Origin: Rhodoferax sp. PAMC 29310
GTDB lineage: Bacteria; Pseudomonadota; Gammaproteobacteria; Burkholderiales; Burkholderiaceae_C
NCBI RefSeq assembly: GCF_017948265.1
Contig: NZ_CP072852.1
Span: 1,922,001-1,986,000, forward strand
Reading direction: 5' to 3'
DNA length: 64,000 nucleotides
The notes under the pieces are model-generated. The model was not told where the DNA came from. It was given only the letters and a program-made list of their open reading frames with translations, and did not search any database. Below, one piece after another: positions 37,280-47,068 of this stretch (its first letter is position 1; each line of letters opens with the position of its first letter). The position numbers and the translations under genes were made by a program.

Positions 37280-38266
37280 TTACAGCAAATGGGCAACGCC
37301 GGCTTGCTCGTCCTGCAACTCTTTCAAGGTCTTGTTGATGCACTCTTGGCTGAACGCGTCAATTGGCAAGTCCTGAACCACGGTGTACTCGCCGCCTTCG
37401 CAGGTCACAGCAAAACCAAACATCGTGTCCTGAGGGATACCGTATTGGCCATCCGACGGAATACCCATCGTGACCCATTTGCCGTTGGTACCCAGAGCCC
37501 AATCACGCATGTGATCAATGGCAGCGTTGGCAGCCGAGGCCGCTGACGACACACCGCGTGCAGCGATGATGGCGGCGCCGCGCTTGCCGACGGTTGGCAA
37601 GAATGTGTTGGCATTCCACTCTTGGTCGTTGATCATGTCCTTGACGCTGGCGCCGTTAATGGTTGCAAAACGGTAGTCCGCATACATCGTTGGTGAGTGG
37701 TTGCCCCAAACCGCCAGTTTCTCGATGTCAGCAACGGCGTTGCCGGTCTTGGCGGCAATTTGGCTCAAAGCGCGGTTGTGATCCAGGCGCAGCATGGCGG
37801 TGAAGTTCTTGCGTGGCAGGTCTGGCGCGCTCTTCATGGCGATGTAGGCATTGGTATTGGCAGGATTGCCAACCACCAATACTTTGACATTCCGGCTGGC
37901 AACGGCGTTAAGCGCCTTGCCTTGGGCGGTGAAAATCTCGGCATTGACCGCCAGCAACTCGGCGCGCTCCATGCCCGGTCCACGTGGGCGCGAACCGATC
38001 AACAAGGCGTAGTCAACGTCCTTGAAAGCGGTCATTGGGTCGCCATGGGCTTCCATTCCAACCAGCAATGGGAAAGCGCAATCCTGCAACTCCATCATCA
38101 CGCCCTGCAAGGCTTGTTGAGGCTTCTCCATCGGGACTTCTAGCAACTGCAAGATCACAGGTTGATCTTTGCCCAGCATTTCGCCGGATGCAATGCGGAA
38201 AAGAATGGCATAGCCGATTTGACCTGCTGCGCCAGTGACCGCAACGCGGACGGGTTTTTTGCTCAT
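37280..38266 (-). CDS. mdh: Malate dehydrogenase (NAD-dependent)
   Basis: A 328-residue enzyme that oxidises malate to oxaloacetate. The start is ATG 38266 ([20 protein letters not shown]); the frame is open to 38347 but the family starts here. The NAD fold is [10 protein letters not shown], the substrate arginines lie in [15 protein letters not shown], and the catalytic histidine is in [14 protein letters not shown]. It is the LDH-like 'type 2' malate dehydrogenase common in betaproteobacteria. It leads a minus-strand cluster with the CitE-like lyase and diverges from the GntR gene. Confidence 0.96.
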   Translation of the reverse strand: MSKKPVRVAVTGAAGQIGYAILFRIASGEMLGKDQPVILQLLEVPMEKPQQALQGVMMELQDCAFPLLVGMEAHGDPMTAFKDVDYALLIGSRPRGPGMERAELLAVNAEIFTAQGKALNAVASRNVKVLVVGNPANTNAYIAMKSAPDLPRKNFTAMLRLDHNRALSQIAAKTGNAVADIEKLAVWGNHSPTMYADYRFATINGASVKDMINDQEWNANTFLPTVGKRGAAIIAARGVSSAASAANAAIDHMRDWALGTNGKWVTMGIPSDGQYGIPQDTMFGFAVTCEGGEYTVVQDLPIDAFSQECINKTLKELQDEQAGVAHLL

Positions 38267-38387
38267 GGTGGGAACTCCAGAAGTGTTGTGAAACGGGGAT
38301 GTACCGGCCCAAACAGCTTGCTTGAACCGTCTTGAAATGCGCATCAATTTTACTCTGGAAAACCCTGACGAGTCAAACTGTCTTATG

Positions 38388-38399
38388 TCTTATATAAGA
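38388..38399. promoter_or_regulatory. Candidate GntR operator between mdh and gntR
   Basis: TCTTATATAAGA is a perfect 12-base palindrome in the divergent mdh/gntR intergenic region, 45 bases before the GntR start. A partial direct copy, TCTTAT, lies just left at 38381. Position and symmetry fit a dimeric GntR-type regulator. Binding is inferred, not shown. Confidence 0.45.
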
Positions 38400-38444
38400 G
38401 ATATGATTGACCTTGCTCGCACGCTTACGCAGAGCTGACCACGC

Positions 38445-39248
38445 ATGCCTCAAACACCACCCGCATTTACTGACAAGACAACCATCACACCCAGTGAGGG
38501 TGCGGTGCCGAGCCTGCCGTCCACCCCCGCTTTCAGCCCGCTTTACAGGCAAATCAAAGGCTTGATCCTCAACAGCTTGCGACTCGGAGATTGGAAACCT
38601 GGTGAGGTCATTCCCAGCGAAATGGAACTTGCGGCTCGATTTCAAGTAAGTCAGGGAACTGTGCGAAAGGCGATTGACGAACTCGCCGCCGAAAACCTGC
38701 TGGTTCGCCGGCAGGGCAAAGGAACTTTTGTTGCGACCCACGCGGAACAACAAGTTCAATTCCGATTCCTCAAACTCGTGCCGGACACAGGCACCCCTGG
38801 CAGTGAGGGCCCAGCTCAGCGCGACATCATTGAATGCCGGCGCGCCAAAGCTAACGCAGACGTCGCGCGGGCACTGGCCTTGCGAACTGGGGATACCGTA
38901 CTTCAGATCAGGCGCGTACTGAGTTTTGGCGGCACCCCCACCATTCTGGAAGATATCTGGCTGCCTGCAGCCGCCTTTAAAGGGCTGACCGCAGAACGCT
39001 TGGCCAATTACAAAGGTCCGACATACGCATTGTTTGAAACAGAATTCAATGTGCGAATGGTTCGCGCTGAGGAAAAACTACGCGCGCATGCCGCATCAAA
39101 CGGTATTGACACGCTGCTAAAAGTAGCGTCAGGAACACCTCTGCTGTGCGCCGAACGCATCGCTTACACCTACAAAGACATCCCCATGGAGCTTCGACGC
39201 GGCTACTACCGCACTGATACGCACCACTACCACAACACCCTGAACTGA
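38445..39248 (+). CDS. GntR family transcriptional regulator (HutC/UTRA type)
   Basis: A 267-residue regulator. The N-terminal winged helix is typical GntR (PGEVIPSEMELAARFQVSQG, then VRKAIDELAAENLLVRRQGK). The C-terminal UTRA effector domain runs from about residue 110 and ends LCAERIAYTYKDIPMELRRG. About 35 proline/threonine-rich residues precede the DNA-binding domain. It sits exactly between the divergent mdh cluster and sdhCDAB-gltA, so control of TCA genes is the natural inference. The effector is unknown. Confidence 0.88.
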   Translation: MPQTPPAFTDKTTITPSEGAVPSLPSTPAFSPLYRQIKGLILNSLRLGDWKPGEVIPSEMELAARFQVSQGTVRKAIDELAAENLLVRRQGKGTFVATHAEQQVQFRFLKLVPDTGTPGSEGPAQRDIIECRRAKANADVARALALRTGDTVLQIRRVLSFGGTPTILEDIWLPAAAFKGLTAERLANYKGPTYALFETEFNVRMVRAEEKLRAHAASNGIDTLLKVASGTPLLCAERIAYTYKDIPMELRRGYYRTDTHHYHNTLN

Positions 39249-39620
39249 AATGCGTAGGCAAGACACAACAGACCGTCTAACACTTACCAGGAATCCATGC
39301 AATCAGAGTTAGCCAGCAGCCACCGCCTTTGGATCAATCACACTCCATCCAAGTGGCGCCACCGTTTGCAGACACGCATCCAAAATTAAATTCGCGCCGA
39401 CTTCTGACAACCGACGGCAAACTACTGTAATGGCCGCGTCAGATAGCGCATTCAATGCACCATGATGGGGCGGCTTCAACAATTGCCGGGCCTATTTAGC
39501 CCTCAAAGCAGTCGGCTATTGCAAGCGCAAGTCGAGAACGATGTTGCATTGCAATAGAATTTCACCCGAACCCGCCCCTGCCGGTTACGAAGCAGTTACT
39601 CAAAACTTAGAAAGCCAAGT
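39249..39620. other. Intergenic region upstream of sdhC
   Basis: About 370 bases between the GntR gene and sdhC; it must carry the sdh operon promoter. An 11-base palindrome, TTGCATTGCAA (39544-39554), lies 66 bases before sdhC and overlaps AT-rich promoter-like sequence (AATAGAAT). The 12-base mdh/gntR palindrome is not repeated here. No gene is evident. Confidence 0.45.
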
Positions 39621-40067
39621 ATGTCCGAATCAGCGACAAGCGCAGCAAAAAAACGGCCCGAGTTTCGCAACATCAATGCGTTCACCGACCTTCCTTCCTA
39701 CAGCCTGCCGGCCGCCGGCATTGTCTCGATCCTGCACCGTATCAGCGGCTTCATCATGTTCCTGCTGATGCCGTTCATCATCTGGATGTTTGACACCTCG
39801 ATTTCATCGGAAATTTCGTTCGGCAAATTCACATCAAGCTTCAATGCCGGCATGCTCGGCTTGCCTGGTTTCCTCTGGAAATTGGTCGCGCTGGGTTTGA
39901 TTTGGGCGTATCTGCACCACTTCATTGCGGGTGTTAGGCACCTGTGGATGGACACCCACCACGATGCGGTGAGTAAAGAGTTTGGCAAGTCGTCTGCCAT
40001 CTTCACACTGGCCGCCAGTGTGGGACTCACCGTGATTCTGGGCGCCAAGCTGTTTGGCCTGTACTAA
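39621..40067 (+). CDS. sdhC: Succinate dehydrogenase cytochrome b556 subunit
   Basis: A 148-residue membrane anchor with three helices. The N-terminal RPEFRNINAFTDLPSYSLPA is followed by IVSILHRISGFIMFLLMPF, whose HR-S motif lines the quinone site. HHFIAGVRHLWMDTHH carries the likely heme histidine. First gene of sdhCDAB; sdhD follows 16 bases later. The start ATG 39621 is preceded by AGAAAGCCAAGT. Confidence 0.93.
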   Translation: MSESATSAAKKRPEFRNINAFTDLPSYSLPAAGIVSILHRISGFIMFLLMPFIIWMFDTSISSEISFGKFTSSFNAGMLGLPGFLWKLVALGLIWAYLHHFIAGVRHLWMDTHHDAVSKEFGKSSAIFTLAASVGLTVILGAKLFGLY

Positions 40068-40083
40068 TTAGAAAGAACCCACC

Positions 40084-40449
40084 ATGTCTGTCAATTACGG
40101 ATCGAAACGCATTGTTGTCGGCGCCCACTACGGCGTTCGCGACTGGCTCGCTCAGCGGGTAACTGCCGTTCTTATGGCGCTTTTCACCTTATTGGTTCTG
40201 GCGCAAGTGATTTTTAGCAAAGGCCCCATTGGCTATGAGCAATGGGCCGGTATTTTTGCCGCCCAATGGATGAAGGTACTCACTTTCTCCGTCATCATTG
40301 CTCTGCTCTATCACGTTTGGGTTGGCATGCGCGACATCTGGATGGACTACATCAAGCCCGTCGGATTGCGTCTGGCCCTGCATGTTTTCACTATCGTCTG
40401 GTTGCTGGGCTGCGCGGGCTGGGGCATTCAAGTCCTGTGGCGCCTTTAA
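40084..40449 (+). CDS. sdhD: Succinate dehydrogenase hydrophobic membrane anchor subunit
   Basis: A 121-residue protein with three membrane helices (VTAVLMALFTLLVLAQVIF, VLTFSVIIALLYHVWVG and LHVFTIVWLLGCAGWGIQV). YHVWVGMRDIWMDYIKP has the heme-side histidine and the aspartate/tyrosine of the quinone pocket. The N terminus GVRDWLAQRVTAV is typical. It sits between sdhC and sdhA. Confidence 0.92.
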   Translation: MSVNYGSKRIVVGAHYGVRDWLAQRVTAVLMALFTLLVLAQVIFSKGPIGYEQWAGIFAAQWMKVLTFSVIIALLYHVWVGMRDIWMDYIKPVGLRLALHVFTIVWLLGCAGWGIQVLWRL

Positions 40450-40503
40450 GGGCGACTCAAAGCTTCTCCGCCCAATCTGACGAACTAGATCCAAAGAAAT
40501 ATC

Positions 40504-42297
40504 ATGACCGCTACATCCCAACTCCCCAAACGCAAATTTGACGTTGTCATCGTCGGTGCCGGTGGCTCCGGTATGCGCGCCTCGCTGCAACTGGCCCGTG
40601 CTGGTCTGAACGTTGCCGTTTTGACCAAAGTTTTCCCGACACGCTCACACACAGTAGCGGCCCAAGGCGGCATCGGCGCATCTCTTGGCAACATGGCCGA
40701 GGACAACTGGCACTTCCACTTCTACGACACGGTTAAAGGCTCCGACTGGCTCGGCGACCAAGACGCCATTGAATTCATGTGCCGTGAAGCACCCAAAGTC
40801 GTCTATGACCTAGAGCACATGGGGATGCCGTTTGACCGCAACCCAGACGGCACCATTTACCAACGCCCTTTTGGCGGCCACACCGCCAACTACGGCGAAA
40901 AGCCAGTGCAACGCGCTTGCGCGGCAGCTGACCGCACCGGTCACGCCATGCTGCACACGCTTTACCAACAAAACGTGAAAGAAAAAACCAGCTTTTTCGT
41001 TGAGTGGCTGGCCATGGATTTGATTCGCAATGAAGACGGTGACGTCGTTGGCGTGACCGCTCTTGAGATGGAAACTGGCGACGTTCACATTTTTGAAGCC
41101 AAAACCACCTTGCTCGCGACTGGCGGCGCAGGCCGGATTTTCGCAGCGTCTACCAATGCGTTCATCAACACAGGCGATGGCTTGGGTATGGCGGCTCGCG
41201 CCGGCATTCCATTGGAAGACATGGAGTTCTGGCAATTCCACCCTACTGGCGTCCACGGAGCTGGCGTCTTGTTGACTGAGGGCTGCCGCGGCGAAGGCGC
41301 CATTTTGCGCAACAGCGATGGCGAGCGATTCATGGAGCGATACGCGCCTGCCTACAAGGATCTTGCACCGCGCGACTATGTTTCACGCTGCATGGACCAA
41401 GAAATCAAGGAAGGCCGCGGTTGTGGACCCAACAAGGACTACATCAATCTGGACATGACGCATCTTGGGTCAGAGACCATCATGAAGCGCCTGCCTTCAG
41501 TCTTTGAAATCGGCCACAACTTTGCCAACGTGGACATCACGAAAGAGCCTATTCCCGTGGTTCCCACCATTCACTATCAAATGGGCGGGATTCCAACCAA
41601 CATCAATGGCCAGGTGGTCGTGCAAAACGCCGAAAACAAGAGCGAAGTTGTTAACGGCCTTTATGCCGTGGGGGAATGCTCTTGCGTTAGCGTCCACGGC
41701 GCCAACCGCCTCGGCACCAACTCTTTGCTGGACTTGCTGGTGTTTGGCCGGGCGGCAGGAAATCACATTGTTGAATTCAATAAAACTGCCACGCACAAAG
41801 CGCTGCCAGCGGATGCCGCTGACGCGACTTTGGCCCGCATCGCGCGCCTGGACAACACTACAGACGGTGCCTATGCCCAAGATGTTGCGGATGAAATTCG
41901 CGCAGCCATGCAACAGCACGCCGGCGTGTTCCGCACACAGGCCTCGATGGATGCAGGCGTCACGAAAATCGCCGAATTGCGCGAAAAGGTGAAATCAATT
42001 GGATTGAAAGACAAGTCCAGAATTTTCAACACTGCCCGTATCGAGGCGCTTGAAGTAGAGAACTTGATCGAAGCTGCAGAGGCAACCATTGTCTCGGCTG
42101 CCGCACGGCGTGAAAGCCGTGGCGCCCATTCCGTCAACGACTATGGTGACACCCCTGAGCATCCCAATGGGCGCAACGACACCGAGTGGCACAAGCACAC
42201 CCTCTGGCACAGCGCCTCCAACTCGCTGACTTACAAGCCAGTCCAGATGAAGCCATTGACTGTTGAGTCCGTGCCACTGACCGTGCGCAGCTTCTAA
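40504..42297 (+). CDS. sdhA: Succinate dehydrogenase flavoprotein subunit
   Basis: A 597-residue catalytic subunit carrying covalent FAD. The dinucleotide fold VIVGAGGSGMRASLQL is at the N terminus. FAD attaches at the histidine of TRSHTVAAQGG. Substrate and proton-shuttle residues lie in HPTGVHGAGVLLTEGCRGEG and the HGANRLGTNSLLD motif. Length is normal (about 590). SdhE, which inserts the flavin, is encoded three genes downstream. Confidence 0.97.
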   Translation: MTATSQLPKRKFDVVIVGAGGSGMRASLQLARAGLNVAVLTKVFPTRSHTVAAQGGIGASLGNMAEDNWHFHFYDTVKGSDWLGDQDAIEFMCREAPKVVYDLEHMGMPFDRNPDGTIYQRPFGGHTANYGEKPVQRACAAADRTGHAMLHTLYQQNVKEKTSFFVEWLAMDLIRNEDGDVVGVTALEMETGDVHIFEAKTTLLATGGAGRIFAASTNAFINTGDGLGMAARAGIPLEDMEFWQFHPTGVHGAGVLLTEGCRGEGAILRNSDGERFMERYAPAYKDLAPRDYVSRCMDQEIKEGRGCGPNKDYINLDMTHLGSETIMKRLPSVFEIGHNFANVDITKEPIPVVPTIHYQMGGIPTNINGQVVVQNAENKSEVVNGLYAVGECSCVSVHGANRLGTNSLLDLLVFGRAAGNHIVEFNKTATHKALPADAADATLARIARLDNTTDGAYAQDVADEIRAAMQQHAGVFRTQASMDAGVTKIAELREKVKSIGLKDKSRIFNTARIEALEVENLIEAAEATIVSAAARRESRGAHSVNDYGDTPEHPNGRNDTEWHKHTLWHSASNSLTYKPVQMKPLTVESVPLTVRSF

Positions 42298-42333
42298 GTC
42301 ATCGCCAAGCGAATAAGACCTGAGAGAAACCAT

Positions 42334-43038
42334 ATGTCAAAACGTACCTTCCAAATCTACCGCTACGACCCAGACACCGACGCGAAGCCGTACATGCAAA
42401 CCATCGTGGTTGAACTCGATGGCAAAGAGCGCATGCTGCTGGACGCGTTGATGAAACTCAAGGCGTTGGACCCCACTATTTCCTTCCGTCGCTCTTGCCG
42501 TGAAGGTGTTTGCGGCTCGGATGCCATGAACATCAACGGCAAAAATGGGCTGGCTTGCTTGACCAATATGCTGACGCTGCCTGACACCATCGTGTTGAAA
42601 CCACTGCCAGGCTTGCCCGTGGTGCGGGATCTGATTGTGGACATGACCCAGTTCTTCAAGCAGTACAACTCGATCAAACCCTATTTGATCAACGACAACG
42701 TCCCGCCAGAAAAAGAGCGCCTGCAAAGCCCTGAGGAGCGCGATGAACTGAATGGCTTGTACGAGTGCATTTTGTGCGCCAGTTGTTCGACTTCCTGCCC
42801 CAGTTTTTGGTGGAATCCAGACAAATTTGTCGGCCCAGCTGGCTTGCTGCAGGCCTATCGCTTCATTGCCGACAGCCGTGACGAGGCAACCGGCGAGCGT
42901 TTGGACAACCTAGAAGATCCTTACCGCCTGTTCCGCTGCCACACCATCATGAACTGTGTTGATGTCTGTCCCAAGGGGTTGAATCCGACCAAGGCCATTG
43001 GCAAGATCAAAGAAATGATGGTCCTGCGCTCAGTCTAA
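42334..43038 (+). CDS. sdhB: Succinate dehydrogenase iron-sulfur subunit
   Basis: A 234-residue electron-transfer subunit. The 2Fe-2S cysteines lie in SCREGVCGSDAMNINGKNGLAC in the ferredoxin domain. The 4Fe-4S and 3Fe-4S cysteines lie in CILCASCSTSCPSFWW and CHTIMNCVDVCPKGLNP. It links SdhA to the membrane quinone site. It is 36 bases after sdhA and 19 before sdhE. Confidence 0.97.
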   Translation: MSKRTFQIYRYDPDTDAKPYMQTIVVELDGKERMLLDALMKLKALDPTISFRRSCREGVCGSDAMNINGKNGLACLTNMLTLPDTIVLKPLPGLPVVRDLIVDMTQFFKQYNSIKPYLINDNVPPEKERLQSPEERDELNGLYECILCASCSTSCPSFWWNPDKFVGPAGLLQAYRFIADSRDEATGERLDNLEDPYRLFRCHTIMNCVDVCPKGLNPTKAIGKIKEMMVLRSV

Positions 43039-43057
43039 GTGAGCAGAAAGAAATTTC

Positions 43058-43354
43058 GTGTCAAGCATCGACGAGTTAATTGATCCCCGCGCTCTTAGCA
43101 AGCTGAAGTGGCGTTGCCGCCGTGGCTTGCTGGAGAACGATATTTTCATTGACCGGTTCTTCCGGCGCTATGAAAGCACACTGACCGTCATGCAAGCGCA
43201 AGGTCTGAGCGCTTTAATGGACCTCAGCGACAACGACCTGCTGGATTTGAATCTGGCACGCAAATCGCTGGACCAAATGGATCAGGCATTGGATTGCGAC
43301 GAGGTTCGTGAAGTGTTAAGTATGTTGAGAAACCCGCAGAAAGGTAAAGAATGA
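43058..43354 (+). CDS. sdhE: Succinate dehydrogenase flavinylation factor SdhE
   Basis: A 98-residue all-helical protein of the SdhE/YgfY/CptB family, which promotes covalent FAD attachment to SdhA. The diagnostic RGLLEND (R-G-x-x-E) lies near residue 22, within [20 protein letters not shown]. The start is GTG 43058 after AGAAAGAAATTTC; no ATG is suitable. Its stop overlaps the gltA ATG by four bases (ATGA). Confidence 0.93.
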   Translation: MSSIDELIDPRALSKLKWRCRRGLLENDIFIDRFFRRYESTLTVMQAQGLSALMDLSDNDLLDLNLARKSLDQMDQALDCDEVREVLSMLRNPQKGKE

Positions 43355-44661
43355 AATTAGCTGACAACAAAGCCACACTGTCTTTCAGTAATGGCAGCCC
43401 AAGTGTTGACTTGCCTGTTTACCAAGGCAGCGTCGGTCCCGACGTCGTGGACATCCGCAAACTGTATGCCCAAACCGGCATGTTCACTTATGACCCGGGC
43501 TTTTTGTCCACCGCGTCGTGCCAGTCAGCAATTACCTACATTGACGGCGACAAAGGCGAACTGCTGTACCGCGGTTACCCCATTGAACAGTTGGCGACCA
43601 ACTGTGACTTCATGGAAACTTGTCATTTGCTGCTTTACGGCAACCTGCCTGATGCCGCTGCAAAGGCGGAGTTCACTGGCCGTGTCACGAACCACACCAT
43701 GGTTCACGAGCAGATGAATTTTTTCCTGCGTGGGTTCCGGCGCGATGCCCACCCGATGGCAATTTTGACCGGCTTGGTCGGCGCGCTATCGGCCTTCTAT
43801 CACGACAGCACAGACATCAACAATCCCCAGCACCGGGAGATTTCCGCGATTCGCCTGATCGCCAAGATGCCGACTCTGGTCGCCATGGCGTACAAGTACA
43901 ACTCCGGCCAGCCGTACATGTACCCCAAGAACAACCTGAGCTACGCAGGCAACTTCTTGCACATGATGTTTGCAACACCCTGTGAAGAGTATGTGGTGAA
44001 CCCGGTCATTGAGCGCGCACTGGATCGCATTTTTGTGTTGCACGCTGACCATGAGCAAAACGCATCCACTTCGACCGTCCGTTTGTGCGGAAGCTCGGGC
44101 ACCAACCCGTTTGCGGCGATCGCTGCCGGTGTGGCTTGCTTGTGGGGCCCCGCACACGGTGGCGCCAACGAAGCCTGTCTGAACATGCTGGAAGACATCC
44201 AGAAAATGGGCGGAATCTCCAAAGTTGGTCAGTTCATGGAACAAGTCAAAGACAAAAATTCCGGCGTCAAGCTGATGGGATTTGGTCACCGGGTTTACAA
44301 AAACTACGATCCGCGCGCCACGCTGATGCAGGAAACCTGCAAGGAAGTTCTAGCGGAACTGGGTCTGGAGAACGACCCCTTGTTCAAGTTGGCCATGGCT
44401 CTGGAAAAAATTGCGTTGGAAGACGACTACTTCGTTCAGCGCAAGCTTTACCCGAACGTGGATTTCTACTCTGGCATCGTTCAGCGTGCCATTGGCATTC
44501 CAGTCAACATGTTCACTGGCGTCTTCGCGCTGGCACGCACGGTCGGCTGGATTGCACAGCTCAATGAAATGATTGGCGATCCGGAATACAAGATTGGCCG
44601 CCCTCGCCAGTTGTTTACTGGTCAGGTCCGCCGCGACGTTCAGCCCATCGGCCAACGCTAA
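43351..44661 (+). CDS. gltA: Citrate synthase
   Basis: A 436-residue type II (hexameric) citrate synthase that condenses oxaloacetate and acetyl-CoA. The catalytic histidines lie in [16 protein letters not shown] and [14 protein letters not shown], and the catalytic aspartate in [16 protein letters not shown]. It is the last gene of sdhCDAB-sdhE-gltA and translationally coupled to sdhE. A terminator follows. Confidence 0.97.
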   Translation: MKLADNKATLSFSNGSPSVDLPVYQGSVGPDVVDIRKLYAQTGMFTYDPGFLSTASCQSAITYIDGDKGELLYRGYPIEQLATNCDFMETCHLLLYGNLPDAAAKAEFTGRVTNHTMVHEQMNFFLRGFRRDAHPMAILTGLVGALSAFYHDSTDINNPQHREISAIRLIAKMPTLVAMAYKYNSGQPYMYPKNNLSYAGNFLHMMFATPCEEYVVNPVIERALDRIFVLHADHEQNASTSTVRLCGSSGTNPFAAIAAGVACLWGPAHGGANEACLNMLEDIQKMGGISKVGQFMEQVKDKNSGVKLMGFGHRVYKNYDPRATLMQETCKEVLAELGLENDPLFKLAMALEKIALEDDYFVQRKLYPNVDFYSGIVQRAIGIPVNMFTGVFALARTVGWIAQLNEMIGDPEYKIGRPRQLFTGQVRRDVQPIGQR

Positions 44662-44672
44662 GCACCACTTTT

Positions 44673-44708
44673 AAAACGCCCGTCGGACGCAAGCCCGGCG
44701 GGCGTTTT
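44673..44708 (+). terminator. Terminator after gltA
   Basis: AAAACGCCCG (44673-44682) pairs with CGGGCGTTTT (44699-44708). The loop is long and the T run short (four T). Confidence 0.75.
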
Positions 44709-44769
44709 ACATGGGACACGCAATACGGCGACGCAGCATAAAATGACGGATTGCCAAGGAAAGAACACT

Positions 44770-46218
44770 ATGGGACGCACGCTCTACGACAAGCTTTGGG
44801 ATGAACATGTTGTTCACACAGAGGAGGATGGCACCGCCATTCTGTACATTGACCGTCATCTGGTGCATGAAGTCACCAGTCCGCAGGCCTTTGAAGGTTT
44901 GCGTCAAGCTGGCCGCAAGGTTTGGCGGGTGAGTTCAATTGTTGCAACAGCAGACCACAACACGCCAACCACTGGTTGGGAACGGGGCTATGACGGCATC
45001 ACCGACCCAACCAGCCGGGAACAGGTGATGACACTTGACTCGAACATGCAAGAGTTCGGATCAGCGGCCTACTTCCCCTTCCTGTCCAAGCGTCAGGGCA
45101 TCGTGCACGTCATCGGGCCAGAGAACGGCGCCACATTGCCCGGCATGACCGTTGTCTGCGGCGACTCGCATACATCGACCCACGGTGCCTTTGGTGCGCT
45201 GGCCCACGGTATCGGGACCAGCGAAGTCGAACACGTGATGGCAACCCAAACCCTGTTGGCCAAGAAGGCCAAAAATATGTTGGTGCGGGTCAACGGCACG
45301 CTGCCACGAGGCTGCGGCGGTAAAGACATTGTCTTGGCCATCATCGGAAAAATTGGCACTGCCGGTGGCACGGGCTACACCATTGAATTTGGCGGATCCG
45401 CCATTCGCGCTCTGACCATGGAGGGTCGCATGACCGTGTGCAATATGGCCATCGAAGCGGGCGCCAGAGCTGGACTGGTAGCAGTCGATGACAAGACCAT
45501 CGATTACGTCAAAGGCCGTCCGTTGGCGCCGGGTCACAACGCGCTCAATGGCAGCGCTGCGGCACTGGAGTGGGACCAGGCCGTGTCAGATTGGCAAACA
45601 CTGCACTCCGATGCCGACGCAGTGTTCGATACCGTGGTGGAATTGGACGCCAGTCTGATCATTCCCCAAGTAACCTGGGGAACTTCACCTGAAATGGTTC
45701 TGGGCATCGACGGTTTCGTGCCTGATCCTGACAAAGAAAAAGACGCCAACAAACGTGGCGCCATTGAACGCGCCCTGGTGTACATGGGCCTGGAGCCTGG
45801 CAAGGCGCTTGACGATTTACATATCGACAAAGTTTTCATCGGCTCCTGCACCAACAGTCGCATTGAAGATATGCGCGAAGCCGCTGCCGTGGTGAAAAAA
45901 TTGGGCCAAAAAGTGGCCCCGAACGTGAAGTTGGCCATGGTGGTTCCTGGCTCTGGTTTGGTCAAAGAGCAGGCGGAGCGCGAGGGTTTGCATGAAATTT
46001 TCAAAGCAGCTGGTTTTGAATGGCGTGAACCTGGTTGTTCCATGTGTTTGGCCATGAACGCCGACCGCTTGGAACCAGGCGAACGATGTGCATCAACCAG
46101 CAACCGGAATTTTGAAGGCCGCCAAGGTGCAGGTGGGCGCACCCACCTCGTCAGCCCGGCGATGGCAGCAGCAGCAGCGATACATGGACATTTTGTGGAC
46201 GTTCGCCGGTTCGCCTGA
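44770..46218 (+). CDS. leuC: 3-isopropylmalate dehydratase large subunit
   Basis: A 482-residue aconitase-superfamily enzyme that converts 2- to 3-isopropylmalate with LeuD in leucine biosynthesis. The Fe-S cysteines lie in [12 protein letters not shown] and [35 protein letters not shown] is the substrate-binding segment. I start at ATG 44770 ([16 protein letters not shown]) after AAGGAAAGAACACT; a frame nine codons longer is not conserved. leuD follows after 165 bases in which I see no gene. Confidence 0.95.
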   Translation: MGRTLYDKLWDEHVVHTEEDGTAILYIDRHLVHEVTSPQAFEGLRQAGRKVWRVSSIVATADHNTPTTGWERGYDGITDPTSREQVMTLDSNMQEFGSAAYFPFLSKRQGIVHVIGPENGATLPGMTVVCGDSHTSTHGAFGALAHGIGTSEVEHVMATQTLLAKKAKNMLVRVNGTLPRGCGGKDIVLAIIGKIGTAGGTGYTIEFGGSAIRALTMEGRMTVCNMAIEAGARAGLVAVDDKTIDYVKGRPLAPGHNALNGSAAALEWDQAVSDWQTLHSDADAVFDTVVELDASLIIPQVTWGTSPEMVLGIDGFVPDPDKEKDANKRGAIERALVYMGLEPGKALDDLHIDKVFIGSCTNSRIEDMREAAAVVKKLGQKVAPNVKLAMVVPGSGLVKEQAEREGLHEIFKAAGFEWREPGCSMCLAMNADRLEPGERCASTSNRNFEGRQGAGGRTHLVSPAMAAAAAIHGHFVDVRRFA

Positions 46219-46383
46219 TTGGGCCGATCGATCGTCTGACCCATCACAAAAACACCGTCCTCATCCATCATCACACTCAATCTTCCGCTTACTGACTGCC
46301 ACACAGTCAAAGACAGGGGATCGGCTACTCAGTTGGCCGGAGTGGAGATGGAAGGCGCGGCGAAGAGAAAGTAGAGAAACACC

Positions 46384-47034
46384 ATGCAAAAATTCACCCT
46401 GCACAAGGGGCTAGTAGCCCCCATGGATCGTGAAAACGTCGACACAGACGCGATCATCCCGAAGCAGTTTTTGAAATCCATTCGCAAAACCGGATTTGGT
46501 CAGAATCTGTTCGACGAATGGCGCTATCTGGACGCCGGCTACCCCGGCCAGGACAGTGCCAGCCGCAGGCCCAATCCGGACTTTGTGCTCAATCAGTCTC
46601 GCTACCAAGGCGCGTCTATTTTGCTGGCGCGCAAGAACTTTGGCTGTGGCTCTTCGCGTGAGCACGCGCCCTGGGCATTGGACCAATACGGTTTTCGCGC
46701 CATCATTGCCCCCAGCTATGCGGATATTTTCTTCAACAACAGCTTCAAGAATGGCATGTTGCCCATCGTGTTGAGTGAGGCCCAGGTGGGCCAGTTGTTT
46801 GACGAATCAGCCGCTTTTCCAGGCTACTCCCTGACCATTGATTTGGAGCGTCAAGTCATCGTCAAACCCAATGGCGACGAGTTACCTTTTGATGTTCAAG
46901 CGTTTCGCAAGTACTGCTTGCTGAATGGCTTCGACGATATCGGACTGACCTTGCGTCAGTCCGAAAAGATCAAAGCCTTCGAGGCTGAGCGTTTGGCTAA
47001 AAAGCCGTGGCTAGCCCACACACTGCCTGCATAA
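46384..47034 (+). CDS. leuD: 3-isopropylmalate dehydratase small subunit
   Basis: A 216-residue swivel-domain subunit of isopropylmalate isomerase. Markers are [20 protein letters not shown] at the N terminus and [15 protein letters not shown] for substrate specificity. The start follows GAGAAACACC. It lies between leuC and leuB; its TAA falls at the left edge of a GCTAT-N7-ATAGC palindrome. Confidence 0.96.
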   Translation: MQKFTLHKGLVAPMDRENVDTDAIIPKQFLKSIRKTGFGQNLFDEWRYLDAGYPGQDSASRRPNPDFVLNQSRYQGASILLARKNFGCGSSREHAPWALDQYGFRAIIAPSYADIFFNNSFKNGMLPIVLSEAQVGQLFDESAAFPGYSLTIDLERQVIVKPNGDELPFDVQAFRKYCLLNGFDDIGLTLRQSEKIKAFEAERLAKKPWLAHTLPA

Positions 47035-47037
47035 GCA

Positions 47038-47054
47038 GCTATCAATTAAATAGC
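47038..47054. repeat. GCTAT-N7-ATAGC palindrome, copy 3
   Basis: Arms GCTAT/ATAGC with spacer CAATTAA, in the short leuD-leuB gap just before the leuB ribosome binding region. The left flank CTGCATAAGCA matches CTGCACAAGCA at copy 4 (59412), so the shared unit is longer than the palindrome. Confidence 0.65.
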
Positions 47055-47068
47055 GAGTCAGATATACC

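Noticed and set aside
46219..46383. Expected small lipoprotein (entericidin) gene between leuC and leuD
   Set aside because: Some Burkholderiales have one here, but no frame with a signal peptide and lipobox is present.
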